Origin: Deltaproteobacteria bacterium
Lineage (GTDB): Bacteria > Desulfobacterota > Binatia > DP-6
Direction: 5' to 3'
Length of the DNA: 62,500 nt
Assembly: GCA_005888095.1 (NCBI GenBank)
Contig: VBKF01000159.1
Coordinates: forward strand, 1-62,500
The notes under the pieces: generated by a model
Databases searched by the model: none
Told to the model about the DNA's origin: nothing
Seen by the model: the letters and a program-made list of their open reading frames with translations, nothing else
Made by a program: the position numbers and the translations under genes
Shown here: piece by piece, positions 55,334-62,500 of the stretch
How the letters are laid out: every line of letters starts with the position of its first letter
Position numbering within the stretch: position 1 is the stretch's first letter

Positions 55334-58300
55334 ATGCGCATCAAGCGGATCGAACTGAACGGCTTCAAGTCGTTCCTGGAGCGGACCGTCCTCGAGCTCC
55401 CGCTCGGTGTCACCGCCATCGTCGGGCCGAACGGCTGCGGCAAGTCGAACATCGTCGACGCGATCCGCTGGGTACTGGGCGAGCAGAGCCCGAAGCATCT
55501 GCGCGGCGAAGCGATGGAGGACGTCATCTTCACCGGCAACGGCGAGAGCGGGCCGCTCGGCATGGCCGAGGTGACGTTGCTGCTCGAGCGCGACGAGCGG
55601 GACCTCGAACGGCCGGCGGCCCCGGGCGACGGCGACGGCGTCGACGAGGGGCTGCCCGCGGCGCTCGCCGAGGCGAGCGAGATCGCCGTCACCCGGCGCT
55701 ACTTTCGCTCCGGCGAGTCCGAGTACTTCATCAACCGGATGCCCTGCCGTCTGAGGGACATCACCGAGCTGTTCCTTGGCACCGGCATCGGCACCAAGGC
55801 GTACGCGATCATCGAGCAGGGGCGCGTCGAGCAGCTCGTGAACGCCAAGCCCGAAGAAGTGCGCCTGTTCATCGAGGAGGCGGCGGGTACGACGCGCTTC
55901 CGCAGCCGCAAGCTCGCCGCCGAGCGCAAGATGGAGCGGACGCGCGACAACCTGGTGCGCGTCGAGGATGTGGTGCGCGAGATCGAGCGCCAGATGGCCT
56001 CGCTCGAGCGGCAGGCCCGCCGCGCCGAGGAGTACCACCGGATCAAGGACGGTCTCCGCGCGCTCGACCTCCGCGTCATGGCGGCGCGGCAGCGCGCCTG
56101 GTCCGAGGAGACCCGTACCCTCGGCGAGCGCCTCGCGGCGGTGCGCGCGGAGGAGGCCCAGCTCCATGACGCGATCCGCCGCTCGCGCGGCGCCACCGCC
56201 GAGGCGCGGGTCCGCCGGAGCGCCGACGAGGATCGCCTGCGCGTCTGCGACGGGGAGATCGCCGAGCAGCGCCTGCGCGCGGGCCAGGCGCGCACGCTCG
56301 GGGCGAGTCTCGCGGTAAGACAGACGGAGCTCGTGGCCCGCGCCGCGGATGCCGAGCGCGAGCTCGGGGTGCTGCGTCTTCGGCTCGGCGACCTCGAGGA
56401 GGAGTCACGCGGCGCCGCCGAGGCCCTCGAGCGGGCGGCCGCCGAGGAGCGAGACGCCGGAGCGCAGCAGCGGGACGCCGAGGCTCGGCTGGAGGCGCTC
56501 GCGGCAGAGGGCACGCCGCTCGACCGAATGGTCGAGGAGGCCAAGGACGCGGTGGTGGAGGCGTCGGCCGAGGAGTCTCGCCTGCACAACATGGGTGAAG
56601 CCCTTCGCCGGCGGCACGAGGAGCTCGAGGGGCGCCGGCGAAAGCTCGAGGACGAGCAGCGGCTGCGCGGCGAGCGGCTGCGGGCGAACGGCCGCGACGC
56701 CGAGGCGGCGCGCGAGGCGATCACCCGACTCGAGGAAGAGCGCCTCCGTCTCGGTGCCGAGCGGGAGGTGCTGGCCGAACGGCAGCTCGAGATCCGCCGC
56801 GAGGAGGCGGCCCGCGGGACGGCGCTCGAGGGCGCACGGGAAGCGGCGCGGCAGATCGGCTCGCGCGCCGATTCGCTGCGCGAGCTGCACGCCCGCCACG
56901 AGGGGTGCAAGCGGGGGGCCGCGGGCCTCCTCGCCCGGCAGCCCGGCACGGCGGCATTGCTCGCCAGCGTGCTCCGCGTCCCGGCCGCCCTCGAGCGAGC
57001 GGTCGCGGCGGCGCTGGGCAAGCGCCTGGCCCAGATCGTAGTGCCGGACACCGCGTCCGCCGTGGCGGCGGTCGGCTGGCTGAGAGAGTCCAACGCGGGG
57101 AGCGCCACCGTGCTGCCGCGCGATGCCGAGCGGCGCGCGGCCGTCATCGTGCCTGCCGGCCGGAGGCTGCTCGACCAGATCGACGTCGACCCGCAGCACT
57201 GGGCGCTGGCCGAGGCGCTGCTTGGTCAGGTCCTGCTCGCCGACGATCTCGGCCATGCGCTGGCGCTCTGGCGAGCGGCAAGCCACCCGGTGACCGTGGT
57301 GACGCCCGCCGGCGAGGCCATCGACACGGTCGGCGCCGTTACGGGCGGCAGCGAGCCGCCCCTGGAAGAGACGCTCCTCGCGCGCGCGCGTGAGCTGCGC
57401 GAGCTCGAGGGGACGCTCGCGGCCGCACGCGCCGACCTGGCGCGAGAAGAGCGCGCGCTCGCCGAGGTCCAGGGGCGCGACGCCGTGCTGGCGGAGGCGG
57501 CTCGAGCCGCGGACGAGCGGCTGCAGGCGCTCCGTCTCGAGCTCCTCGCCGCCGAGAAGGACCGCGAGCGCCTCGAGGAGGAACGCAGACGCATCACCGC
57601 CGAGCTCGAGGTGGAGGCCCTCGAGGCGACCGGCGTCGCCGGTGAGGGCGGCCAGGTGGCCGACGAGATCGCCGCGCTCGGCGCCCGACGGGAGCGCGCG
57701 ACGCATGCCGTGGCCGACCGCCGTGTCGAGCTCGCGAACCGCCAGCAGGCGGCTGCCGCGTGGCGTGAACGGCACGGCGCGGCGGAGCGCGAACGGACGG
57801 ACGCCGCCGTCCGCGCCGCGGGCGCGGGCGAGCGACGGCGGCACCTCGAAGCAGCCGTCGTCCGCGCCCGGGCGATGCTCGCCGAGGTGCAGGAGCGGCT
57901 CGCAGCCGTCGCCCGGCGGGCAGCCGAGGCGGCGAGCGGCGCAGACACGGCGGCGGTCGAGGCCGCCGCGGCGGAGGCCGAACGCGAGGCGGCCGAGAGA
58001 CAGACCGCGGCGCTGACGCTCGAGCGGGACGGGTTGCGCGGCGCGCTCGCCGAGGCCGATCGCGGGCTGTCCGCCGACGACGCCGCCGAGGCGAGCGCTC
58101 GCGAGCGGCTCGACGTGCTCGGGCAGGAGCGCGCGGCTGCCGAGGTCACCCTCGCCGAGCGGCGGCTCGCGCTCGAGCACCTCGCGGCGCAGCTGGCGGA
58201 GCGGTACGGGCTCGGCCCGGAGGCGTTGGCCGACGTGGTCATCGAGGACGACGGCGAGGACACGGAACGCGCGGAGCACGCCGAGGCGCTGCGCGCGCGG

Positions 58301-58912
58301 CTCGCACGCCTCGGCGACGTCAATCCCGCCGCCGCCGGCGAGCTCGAGGAGCTGCGCACGCGGCGCGAGTTCCTCGTCGCACAGCGGACCGACCTCGAGC
58401 GCTCGCTCGACGACCTCCGGCGCACGATCGCCAAGCTCACCCGCACCTCGCGCCAGCGCTTCGAGGAGACCTTCGCCGCGGCGAACGAGAAGCTCGCCGA
58501 GGTCTTTCCCAAGCTCTTCCCGAACGGCAAGGCGCGCCTCGAGCTCATCCCGCCGGAAGAGGGAGGCGAGCCGGGGATCGAGATCGTCGTCCAGCCGGCA
58601 GGCAAGAAGCTCCAGTCGCTCGGGCTTCTCTCGGGCGGTGAGAAGGCGCTCACCGCGACGGCGCTCATCCTGTCGCTGTTCCTGATCCGCCCCACACCCT
58701 TCTGCCTGCTCGACGAGGTCGACGCGCCGCTCGACGAGGCGAACATCGGTCGCTTCAATCAGCTCGTCCGCGAGATGGCCGCGACTTCGCAGTTCGTGCT
58801 CATCACCCACAACCGCCGGACGATGGAGGTGGCCGACACGCTCTACGGCATCACGATGGAGCGGGCAGGCATCTCGAAGGTCGTCGCCGTCCGGTTGTGG
58901 GAAGCGGCGTAG
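55334..58912 (+). CDS. smc: Chromosome segregation protein SMC
   Basis: 1192 residues, normal full length. N-terminal head with Walker A GPNGCGKSNIVDAIRWVLGEQSPKHLRG and FINRMPCRLRDITELFLGTGIGTKAYAIIEQG. Long Arg/Glu-rich coiled coils (about 170-500 and 650-1000) flank a hinge near 520-640 (LAQIVVPDTASAVAAVGWL). C-terminal head with LSGGEKALTATALILSLF and Walker B PFCLLDEVDAPLDEANIGRF. It condenses and segregates the chromosome with ScpAB (not seen here). ATG with GAGAGGA six bases ahead. Confidence 0.97.
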   Translation: MRIKRIELNGFKSFLERTVLELPLGVTAIVGPNGCGKSNIVDAIRWVLGEQSPKHLRGEAMEDVIFTGNGESGPLGMAEVTLLLERDERDLERPAAPGDGDGVDEGLPAALAEASEIAVTRRYFRSGESEYFINRMPCRLRDITELFLGTGIGTKAYAIIEQGRVEQLVNAKPEEVRLFIEEAAGTTRFRSRKLAAERKMERTRDNLVRVEDVVREIERQMASLERQARRAEEYHRIKDGLRALDLRVMAARQRAWSEETRTLGERLAAVRAEEAQLHDAIRRSRGATAEARVRRSADEDRLRVCDGEIAEQRLRAGQARTLGASLAVRQTELVARAADAERELGVLRLRLGDLEEESRGAAEALERAAAEERDAGAQQRDAEARLEALAAEGTPLDRMVEEAKDAVVEASAEESRLHNMGEALRRRHEELEGRRRKLEDEQRLRGERLRANGRDAEAAREAITRLEEERLRLGAEREVLAERQLEIRREEAARGTALEGAREAARQIGSRADSLRELHARHEGCKRGAAGLLARQPGTAALLASVLRVPAALERAVAAALGKRLAQIVVPDTASAVAAVGWLRESNAGSATVLPRDAERRAAVIVPAGRRLLDQIDVDPQHWALAEALLGQVLLADDLGHALALWRAASHPVTVVTPAGEAIDTVGAVTGGSEPPLEETLLARARELRELEGTLAAARADLAREERALAEVQGRDAVLAEAARAADERLQALRLELLAAEKDRERLEEERRRITAELEVEALEATGVAGEGGQVADEIAALGARRERATHAVADRRVELANRQQAAAAWRERHGAAERERTDAAVRAAGAGERRRHLEAAVVRARAMLAEVQERLAAVARRAAEAASGADTAAVEAAAAEAEREAAERQTAALTLERDGLRGALAEADRGLSADDAAEASARERLDVLGQERAAAEVTLAERRLALEHLAAQLAERYGLGPEALADVVIEDDGEDTERAEHAEALRARLARLGDVNPAAAGELEELRTRREFLVAQRTDLERSLDDLRRTIAKLTRTSRQRFEETFAAANEKLAEVFPKLFPNGKARLELIPPEEGGEPGIEIVVQPAGKKLQSLGLLSGGEKALTATALILSLFLIRPTPFCLLDEVDAPLDEANIGRFNQLVREMAATSQFVLITHNRRTMEVADTLYGITMERAGISKVVAVRLWEAA

Positions 58913-58999
58913 GCGGCTCCCATTCTCGCCCTCCCGAGCGCCTGGCTCCTCGCGATCCTCGCGGCGGTCGGGACTCTCTGCGCCCTCGTCGCCGTCTCG

Positions 59000-59980
59000 G
59001 TGCTCCGGCGCCGGCGCGCCACCACGCCGCGCGCCGTCGCCGCGGCCGCGCCGGCGCCGGCGGACCGCCTGCGTCGCGGCGTCGCCGCCGCCGGCCGCCG
59101 GCTCATGGAGCAGGTCGAGGCCGCGCTCGGGCGCGCCCCGGCGGGCCTCGACGCCGTGCTCAGCGAGCTCGAGGAGGTGCTGATCGCCGCCGACGTCGGC
59201 ATGCGCACGGTGGCGGTACTGCTCGACCGGGTCCGGCAGCGCGTCGGCCGTAGCGCAGACCCGGCCGAGGTGCGCCGGGCGCTGCGCGAGGAGATGGTGG
59301 CGATGCTGGACGCTCCTCCGCCGCCGGCGCCGACCGCCCGTCCATGGGTGGTGCTGGTCACGGGCGTCAACGGCGTGGGCAAGACCACCACCATCGGCAA
59401 GCTCGCGGCTCGCCACGCCGACGCGGGCCGCCGTGCGCTCCTCGTGGCGGCGGATACCTTCCGGGCGGCGGCCATCGAGCAGCTCGCCGTCTGGGCCGAG
59501 CGCACCGGCGCCGTCCTCGTGCGGCAGGCGCCGGGCGCCGACCCCTCGGCCGTCGCCTTCGACGGCATGAAGGCGGCGCTGGCCCGCGCCATCGACGTGG
59601 TGCTCGTCGACACGGCCGGTCGCCTGCACACCCGCACCAACCTCATGGCGGAGCTCGGCAAGGTACGCCGCGTGATCGCCCGCGAGCTGCCCGGCGCCCC
59701 GCACGAAACGCTCCTCGTGCTCGACGCGACCACCGGCCAGAACGCGATCGCGCAGGCACGCAGCTTCCTGGAGGCGGCGGACGTGACCGGAATCGTGCTC
59801 ACCAAGCTCGACGGCACCGCGCGCGGCGGCATCGTGCTGGCAGTCCGGCACGAGCTCGGCATCCCGATTCAGTATGTCGGGGTCGGCGAGGCGATCGAGG
59901 ACCTCCGTCCCTTCGTGGCGAGCGAGTTCGTCGACGCGCTGTTCGCCGTGGAGATCGCCGAGACCGCACGCGTGGCTTGA
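59000..59980 (+). CDS. ftsY: Signal recognition particle receptor FtsY
   Basis: 326 residues from GTG 59000. NG domain: helical N part (LDAVLSELEEVLIAADVGMRTVAVLLDRV), GTPase motifs VTGVNGVGKTTTIGKLA, LLVAADTFRAAAIEQL, VDTAGRLHTRTNLMAEL, TKLDGTARGG and the closing GVGEAIEDLRPFVASEFVDALF. It docks ribosome-SRP complexes at the membrane. Upstream in the same frame, between the smc stop and the GTG, lies a good transmembrane segment (SAWLLAILAAVGTLCALVAV) without an ordinary start codon, so the true start may be an ATT at 58922. Confidence 0.95.
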   Translation: MLRRRRATTPRAVAAAAPAPADRLRRGVAAAGRRLMEQVEAALGRAPAGLDAVLSELEEVLIAADVGMRTVAVLLDRVRQRVGRSADPAEVRRALREEMVAMLDAPPPPAPTARPWVVLVTGVNGVGKTTTIGKLAARHADAGRRALLVAADTFRAAAIEQLAVWAERTGAVLVRQAPGADPSAVAFDGMKAALARAIDVVLVDTAGRLHTRTNLMAELGKVRRVIARELPGAPHETLLVLDATTGQNAIAQARSFLEAADVTGIVLTKLDGTARGGIVLAVRHELGIPIQYVGVGEAIEDLRPFVASEFVDALFAVEIAETARVA

Positions 59981-60026
59981 CACCCGCTGAACGCAGCTAC
60001 TAGAGTCCCGCCCCGGACATCGCCCG

Positions 60027-60236
60027 ATGAGCGGCGACACGCACGAGGGGCTGCGCAGCTCGTTGGCCCGCCAGCACGAGATCCGCGGCCGGGATGACGT
60101 GGCGGATCGGCTGGCCGACCTCGAGCGCGCGAATCAGGAGCTGCAGGAGCGCCTCCGGCGCTACGAGCACGAGCGTGCCGAGATCAAGCTTCGGCTCGGG
60201 CGCCTCCTGGCCCGAATGGGCGTCGACCTCCCGTAG
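60027..60236 (+). CDS. Small coiled-coil protein (ZapB-like)
   Basis: 69 residues, nearly all one amphipathic helix: DVADRLADLERANQELQERLRRYEHERAEIKLRLGRLLARM. Its place before 5-formyltetrahydrofolate cyclo-ligase and rny matches a deltaproteobacterial arrangement where small division proteins (ZapB/ZapA) lie here. The assignment rests on size, coiled coil and position; no zapA was found. Possible but unproven link to FtsZ-ring assembly. Confidence 0.6.
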   Translation: MSGDTHEGLRSSLARQHEIRGRDDVADRLADLERANQELQERLRRYEHERAEIKLRLGRLLARMGVDLP

Positions 60237-60652
60237 CGGGCGGGCCGACTTTCTCCCGTCGGCGCGGGGCAACTGCGCCCGCCGCCGTTGCGCCCCGCTC
60301 ACGAATTACGTAGACTTCCGCGCGCATCTGCTCATCCGAGCAGCACATTCCCGTCGGCGCCGGGGCGGCCCGTCGGGCGTTCTGGAGGAATTCTACCGAG
60401 CACATTTCACGTGACTCCGAGCGGCGCCCAACCAGCGGGCGCCAAGCGAGGAAGCAGCGATCGGGAGACGACGAGGTGGGGCGGTGGACACATCGAGCAT
60501 TGACCGCAGCGGCACGGTGCTGATGCCATGAACCCGAAATGGGTGGGCCCTTGCGGCCCGGATTCGAACCCGTCGCCATCGGGCCGCGCGCGATCCATGC
60601 ACTAGCCGGACAGCCACACTGCTCGCCGTGTTCCCCGTCGCGCACGGAAGCG
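60237..60652. other. 416-bp region without a protein gene; tRNA-like fragment and possible 6S RNA site
   Basis: No convincing coding frame. On the minus strand 60551-60612 resembles a damaged tRNA: a D-arm GTGC-ATGGATC-GCGC, a shortened anticodon region and a T-loop GGGTTCGAATCC. An 8-bp stem (60553-60560 with 60580-60587) surrounds the T-loop. By synteny (before cyclo-ligase) a 6S RNA gene may lie on the plus strand, but I could not build its fold by eye. Confidence 0.35.
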
Positions 60653-61201
60653 ATGGGGGAAGACCACGCAGAGACCAAGGACGCGCTCCGACGCCGGCTG
60701 CGGGCCGCGCGTGCCGCTCTGCCGCCTCGGGCGGCGGCGGAGCTCGGCGCTGCGGCCTGCGCGCGCGTTCTCGGCCTGCCAGCCTTCAGGGCGGCGCGAG
60801 CCGTGGTGGCGTACGCCCCGATCGAGAACGAGGTCGACCCGGGCGCCCTGGTGGCCGCGGCGGCCGCGGCCGGCAAGCCCGTCTACTATCCCCGCCGCAC
60901 GAGCGACGGTCTCGAGTTCCTCCAGAGCGGTCCGGAGGGGCTCGCGCCCCGATGGTCCGCCCTTCCCGAACCGCTGGACGGAGCACCACTTTCGCCTGCA
61001 GCCGGGGAGGGCGTCGTCTTTCTGGTTCCGGGCCTCGCCTTCGATCCGCGCGGCGTTCGCCTCGGCCGCGGCGCTGGCTGCTACGACCGGGCACTCGCGC
61101 GCCATTCGCATGCGGCACGCATCGGGCTCGCCTACGAGCTGCAGGTCGTCCCCGCGCTTCCCGAGGCGGCGTGGGATGTGCGCATGGACGCCGTCGTGAC
61201 C
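60653..61201 (+). CDS. 5-formyltetrahydrofolate cyclo-ligase, in frame with RNase Y
   Basis: 183 residues up to the RNase Y methionine. N-terminal KDALRRRLRAARAALPP and CARVLGLPAFRAARAVVAYAPIENEVDPGALV, then VFLVPGLAFDPRGVRLGRGAGCYDRAL (the GRGxGxYDR ATP/folate site, with Cys where Tyr is usual) and DVRMDAVVT at the usual end of the family. No stop follows: the next codon is the ATG of RNase Y in the same frame. It converts 5-formyl- to 5,10-methenyl-tetrahydrofolate with ATP. A GTG at 60629 is an alternative start. Confidence 0.85.
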
Positions 61202-62500
61202 ATGACGACTCTGATCCTGGCGCTGGTCCTCGGCGTCGTCCTCGGCGCCGGCGCACTCGCGCTCGTCGACCGGGTCCGGCGGCGCCGCGTGGCCGAGCTC
61301 GAGACGAGTGCGCACGCCACCGCCGCCCGCATCGTGGAGGAGGCTCGCAAGGAGGGTGACGCCGTCCGCAAGGAAGCGCAGCTCCATGCCAAGGACCTCA
61401 TGATCCAGGCGAAAGCGGACTGGGAGCGCGAGGCGCGCGACCAGCGTCACGAGCTGCAAGCCCTGGAGAAACGAATCCTCCAGAAGGAAGAGGGCATCGA
61501 TCGGAAGATCGAGGCCTTCGCCCAGCGCGAGACGGAGCTCGCGCGGCGCGAGGACGCGCTGCGCGCGCAGGAGCGCCTGATGGAGGAGCGGCAGACCGAC
61601 ATCAAACGTCTGACCGACCAGGTCAGGCAGAAGCTCGAGCAGGCGGCGGGCATGACGCGCGACGAGGCGAAGCGCACGCTCGTCGAGCAGATGACCGACG
61701 AGGCGCGCCACGACGCCGCGCGCCACATCCGGCAGGTCGAGGCCGAGGCCCGCGAGGAAGCCGACCGGCGCGCCAAGAAGATCGTGTCGATCGCCATCGA
61801 GCGCCTGGCCGGCGAGTTCGTCGCCGAGCGCACCGTCTCCGTCGTGACGCTGCCGAGCGACGACATGAAGGGACGGATCATCGGGCGCGAGGGGCGGAAC
61901 ATCCGCGCCATCGAGTCCGCCACCGGGGTCGACCTGATCATCGACGACACGCCGGAGGCGGTGGTCATCTCGTGCCACAACCCGATCCGTCGCGAGCTCG
62001 CCCGCCTCGCGCTCGAGCGCCTCCTCTCCGACGGGCGCATCCACCCGGGGCGCATCGAGGAGGTGGTACGCAAGGCGGAGCAGGAGCTGGACGAGGCGAT
62101 CCGGGAGGCGGGCCAGCGGGCCGTGCTCGAGGTGGGTGTGCACGGCATCCACCCCGAGCTGGTGAAGCTCCTCGGCATGCTCAAGTACCGCTACAGCTAC
62201 GCCCAGAACGTGCTCATGCACTCGATCGAGGCGGCCTTCATCGCCGGCTCGCTGGCCGCCGAGCTCGGGCTCAACGAGAAGCAGGCCCGGCGGGCGGCGC
62301 TCCTCCACGACATCGGCAAGGCGCTCACGCACGAGGTCGAGGGCTCGCACGCCATCATCGGCGGCGAGATCGCCCGCAAGTACGGCGAGTCGGCGAAGAT
62401 CGTGAACGCGATCGCCGCCCACCACGAGGAGGTGAAGGCCGAGACCATCCTGGCGCCGCTCGTCGACGCGGCCGACGCCCTGTCGGGGGCGCGCCCCGGC
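61202..62500 (+). CDS. rny: Ribonuclease Y (partial, runs past window end)
   Basis: 433 residues visible. N-terminal membrane helix TLILALVLGVVLGAGALALV, a long coiled coil (AQRETELARREDALRAQERLMEERQTDIKRL), KH domain with VVTLPSDDMKGRIIGREGRNIRAIESATGVDLIIDDTP, then HD domain VLMHSIEAAFIAGSLAAELGL and AALLHDIGKALTHEVEGSHAIIGGEIA. About 80-90 residues are missing at the edge. It is a membrane-bound endoribonuclease that starts mRNA decay. The frame is continuous with the cyclo-ligase upstream; if translated as one, the enzyme would be a fusion with a cytoplasmic N-terminal folate domain. No good ribosome site precedes the internal ATG. Confidence 0.95.
   Translation, partial: MTTLILALVLGVVLGAGALALVDRVRRRRVAELETSAHATAARIVEEARKEGDAVRKEAQLHAKDLMIQAKADWEREARDQRHELQALEKRILQKEEGIDRKIEAFAQRETELARREDALRAQERLMEERQTDIKRLTDQVRQKLEQAAGMTRDEAKRTLVEQMTDEARHDAARHIRQVEAEAREEADRRAKKIVSIAIERLAGEFVAERTVSVVTLPSDDMKGRIIGREGRNIRAIESATGVDLIIDDTPEAVVISCHNPIRRELARLALERLLSDGRIHPGRIEEVVRKAEQELDEAIREAGQRAVLEVGVHGIHPELVKLLGMLKYRYSYAQNVLMHSIEAAFIAGSLAAELGLNEKQARRAALLHDIGKALTHEVEGSHAIIGGEIARKYGESAKIVNAIAAHHEEVKAETILAPLVDAADALSGARPG

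Overview
Organism. The window is very GC-rich, gene-dense bacterial DNA with a strong third-position G/C bias; long antisense open frames are a by-product. The gene set (RNase Y, a Tad/Flp pilus, a sigma-54 activator, split GcvPA/GcvPB, and queA-tgt-yajC-secD-secF) and the deltaproteobacteria-like proteins suggest an uncultured lineage of the former Deltaproteobacteria, for example Binatota/Desulfobacterota. This is inference from protein style only; no rRNA is present.

Layout. 0.08-7.9 kb: a plus-strand run with a B12-type radical SAM enzyme, an alpha/beta hydrolase, a GT2-GT39 glycosyltransferase fusion, an asparagine synthase and a TIGR01777-type epimerase. 7.9-19.0 kb: a mixed-strand region with a secreted beta-helix protein, an O-methyltransferase, a hydrolase, a Ser/Thr kinase/PP2C pair, an APC permease, a FATP-like acyl-CoA synthetase, an acyl-CoA dehydrogenase and small unknown or ribbon-helix-helix proteins. 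19.2-22.6 kb: a receiver protein coupled to a receiver-less sigma-54 activator, then rph-rdgB and four tRNAs (Pro, Arg, His, Lys). 22.7-33.4 kb: two small unknown genes and a Tad pilus locus (flp, prepilin peptidase, tadE, cpaB, cpaC, cpaE/tadZ, cpaF/tadA, tadB, tadC), ending in a DUF192-methyltransferase fusion. A good -24/-12 promoter precedes flp. 33.7-38.2 kb: two polytopic GT-C-like membrane proteins and a convergent GST-like gene. 38.3-43.3 kb: the queA-tgt-yajC-secD-secF operon. 43.4-54.6 kb: small regulators, a PmtA-like methyltransferase, hisS-aspS, ald, folD and a glycine-cleavage operon. 54.7-62.5 kb: an HNH protein, smc, ftsY, a small coiled-coil protein, and a 5-formyltetrahydrofolate cyclo-ligase frame that runs without a stop into RNase Y, which continues past the window edge.

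Most notable. (1) Two copies (10658-10959 and 33407-33713) of a ~300-bp non-coding element with palindromic terminal inverted repeats and two inner hairpins. The copies lie in opposite orientation by their arms but in the same orientation by their core, as if the core had flipped between the inner hairpins. (2) Two housekeeping genes of one operon carry frame-breaking indels: about 26 bp missing in tgt, and a perfect 11-bp tandem duplication in secD. (3) The cyclo-ligase and RNase Y share one uninterrupted frame. (4) A sigma-54 promoter lies upstream of the pilin, and a separate locus encodes a split NtrC-like pair.
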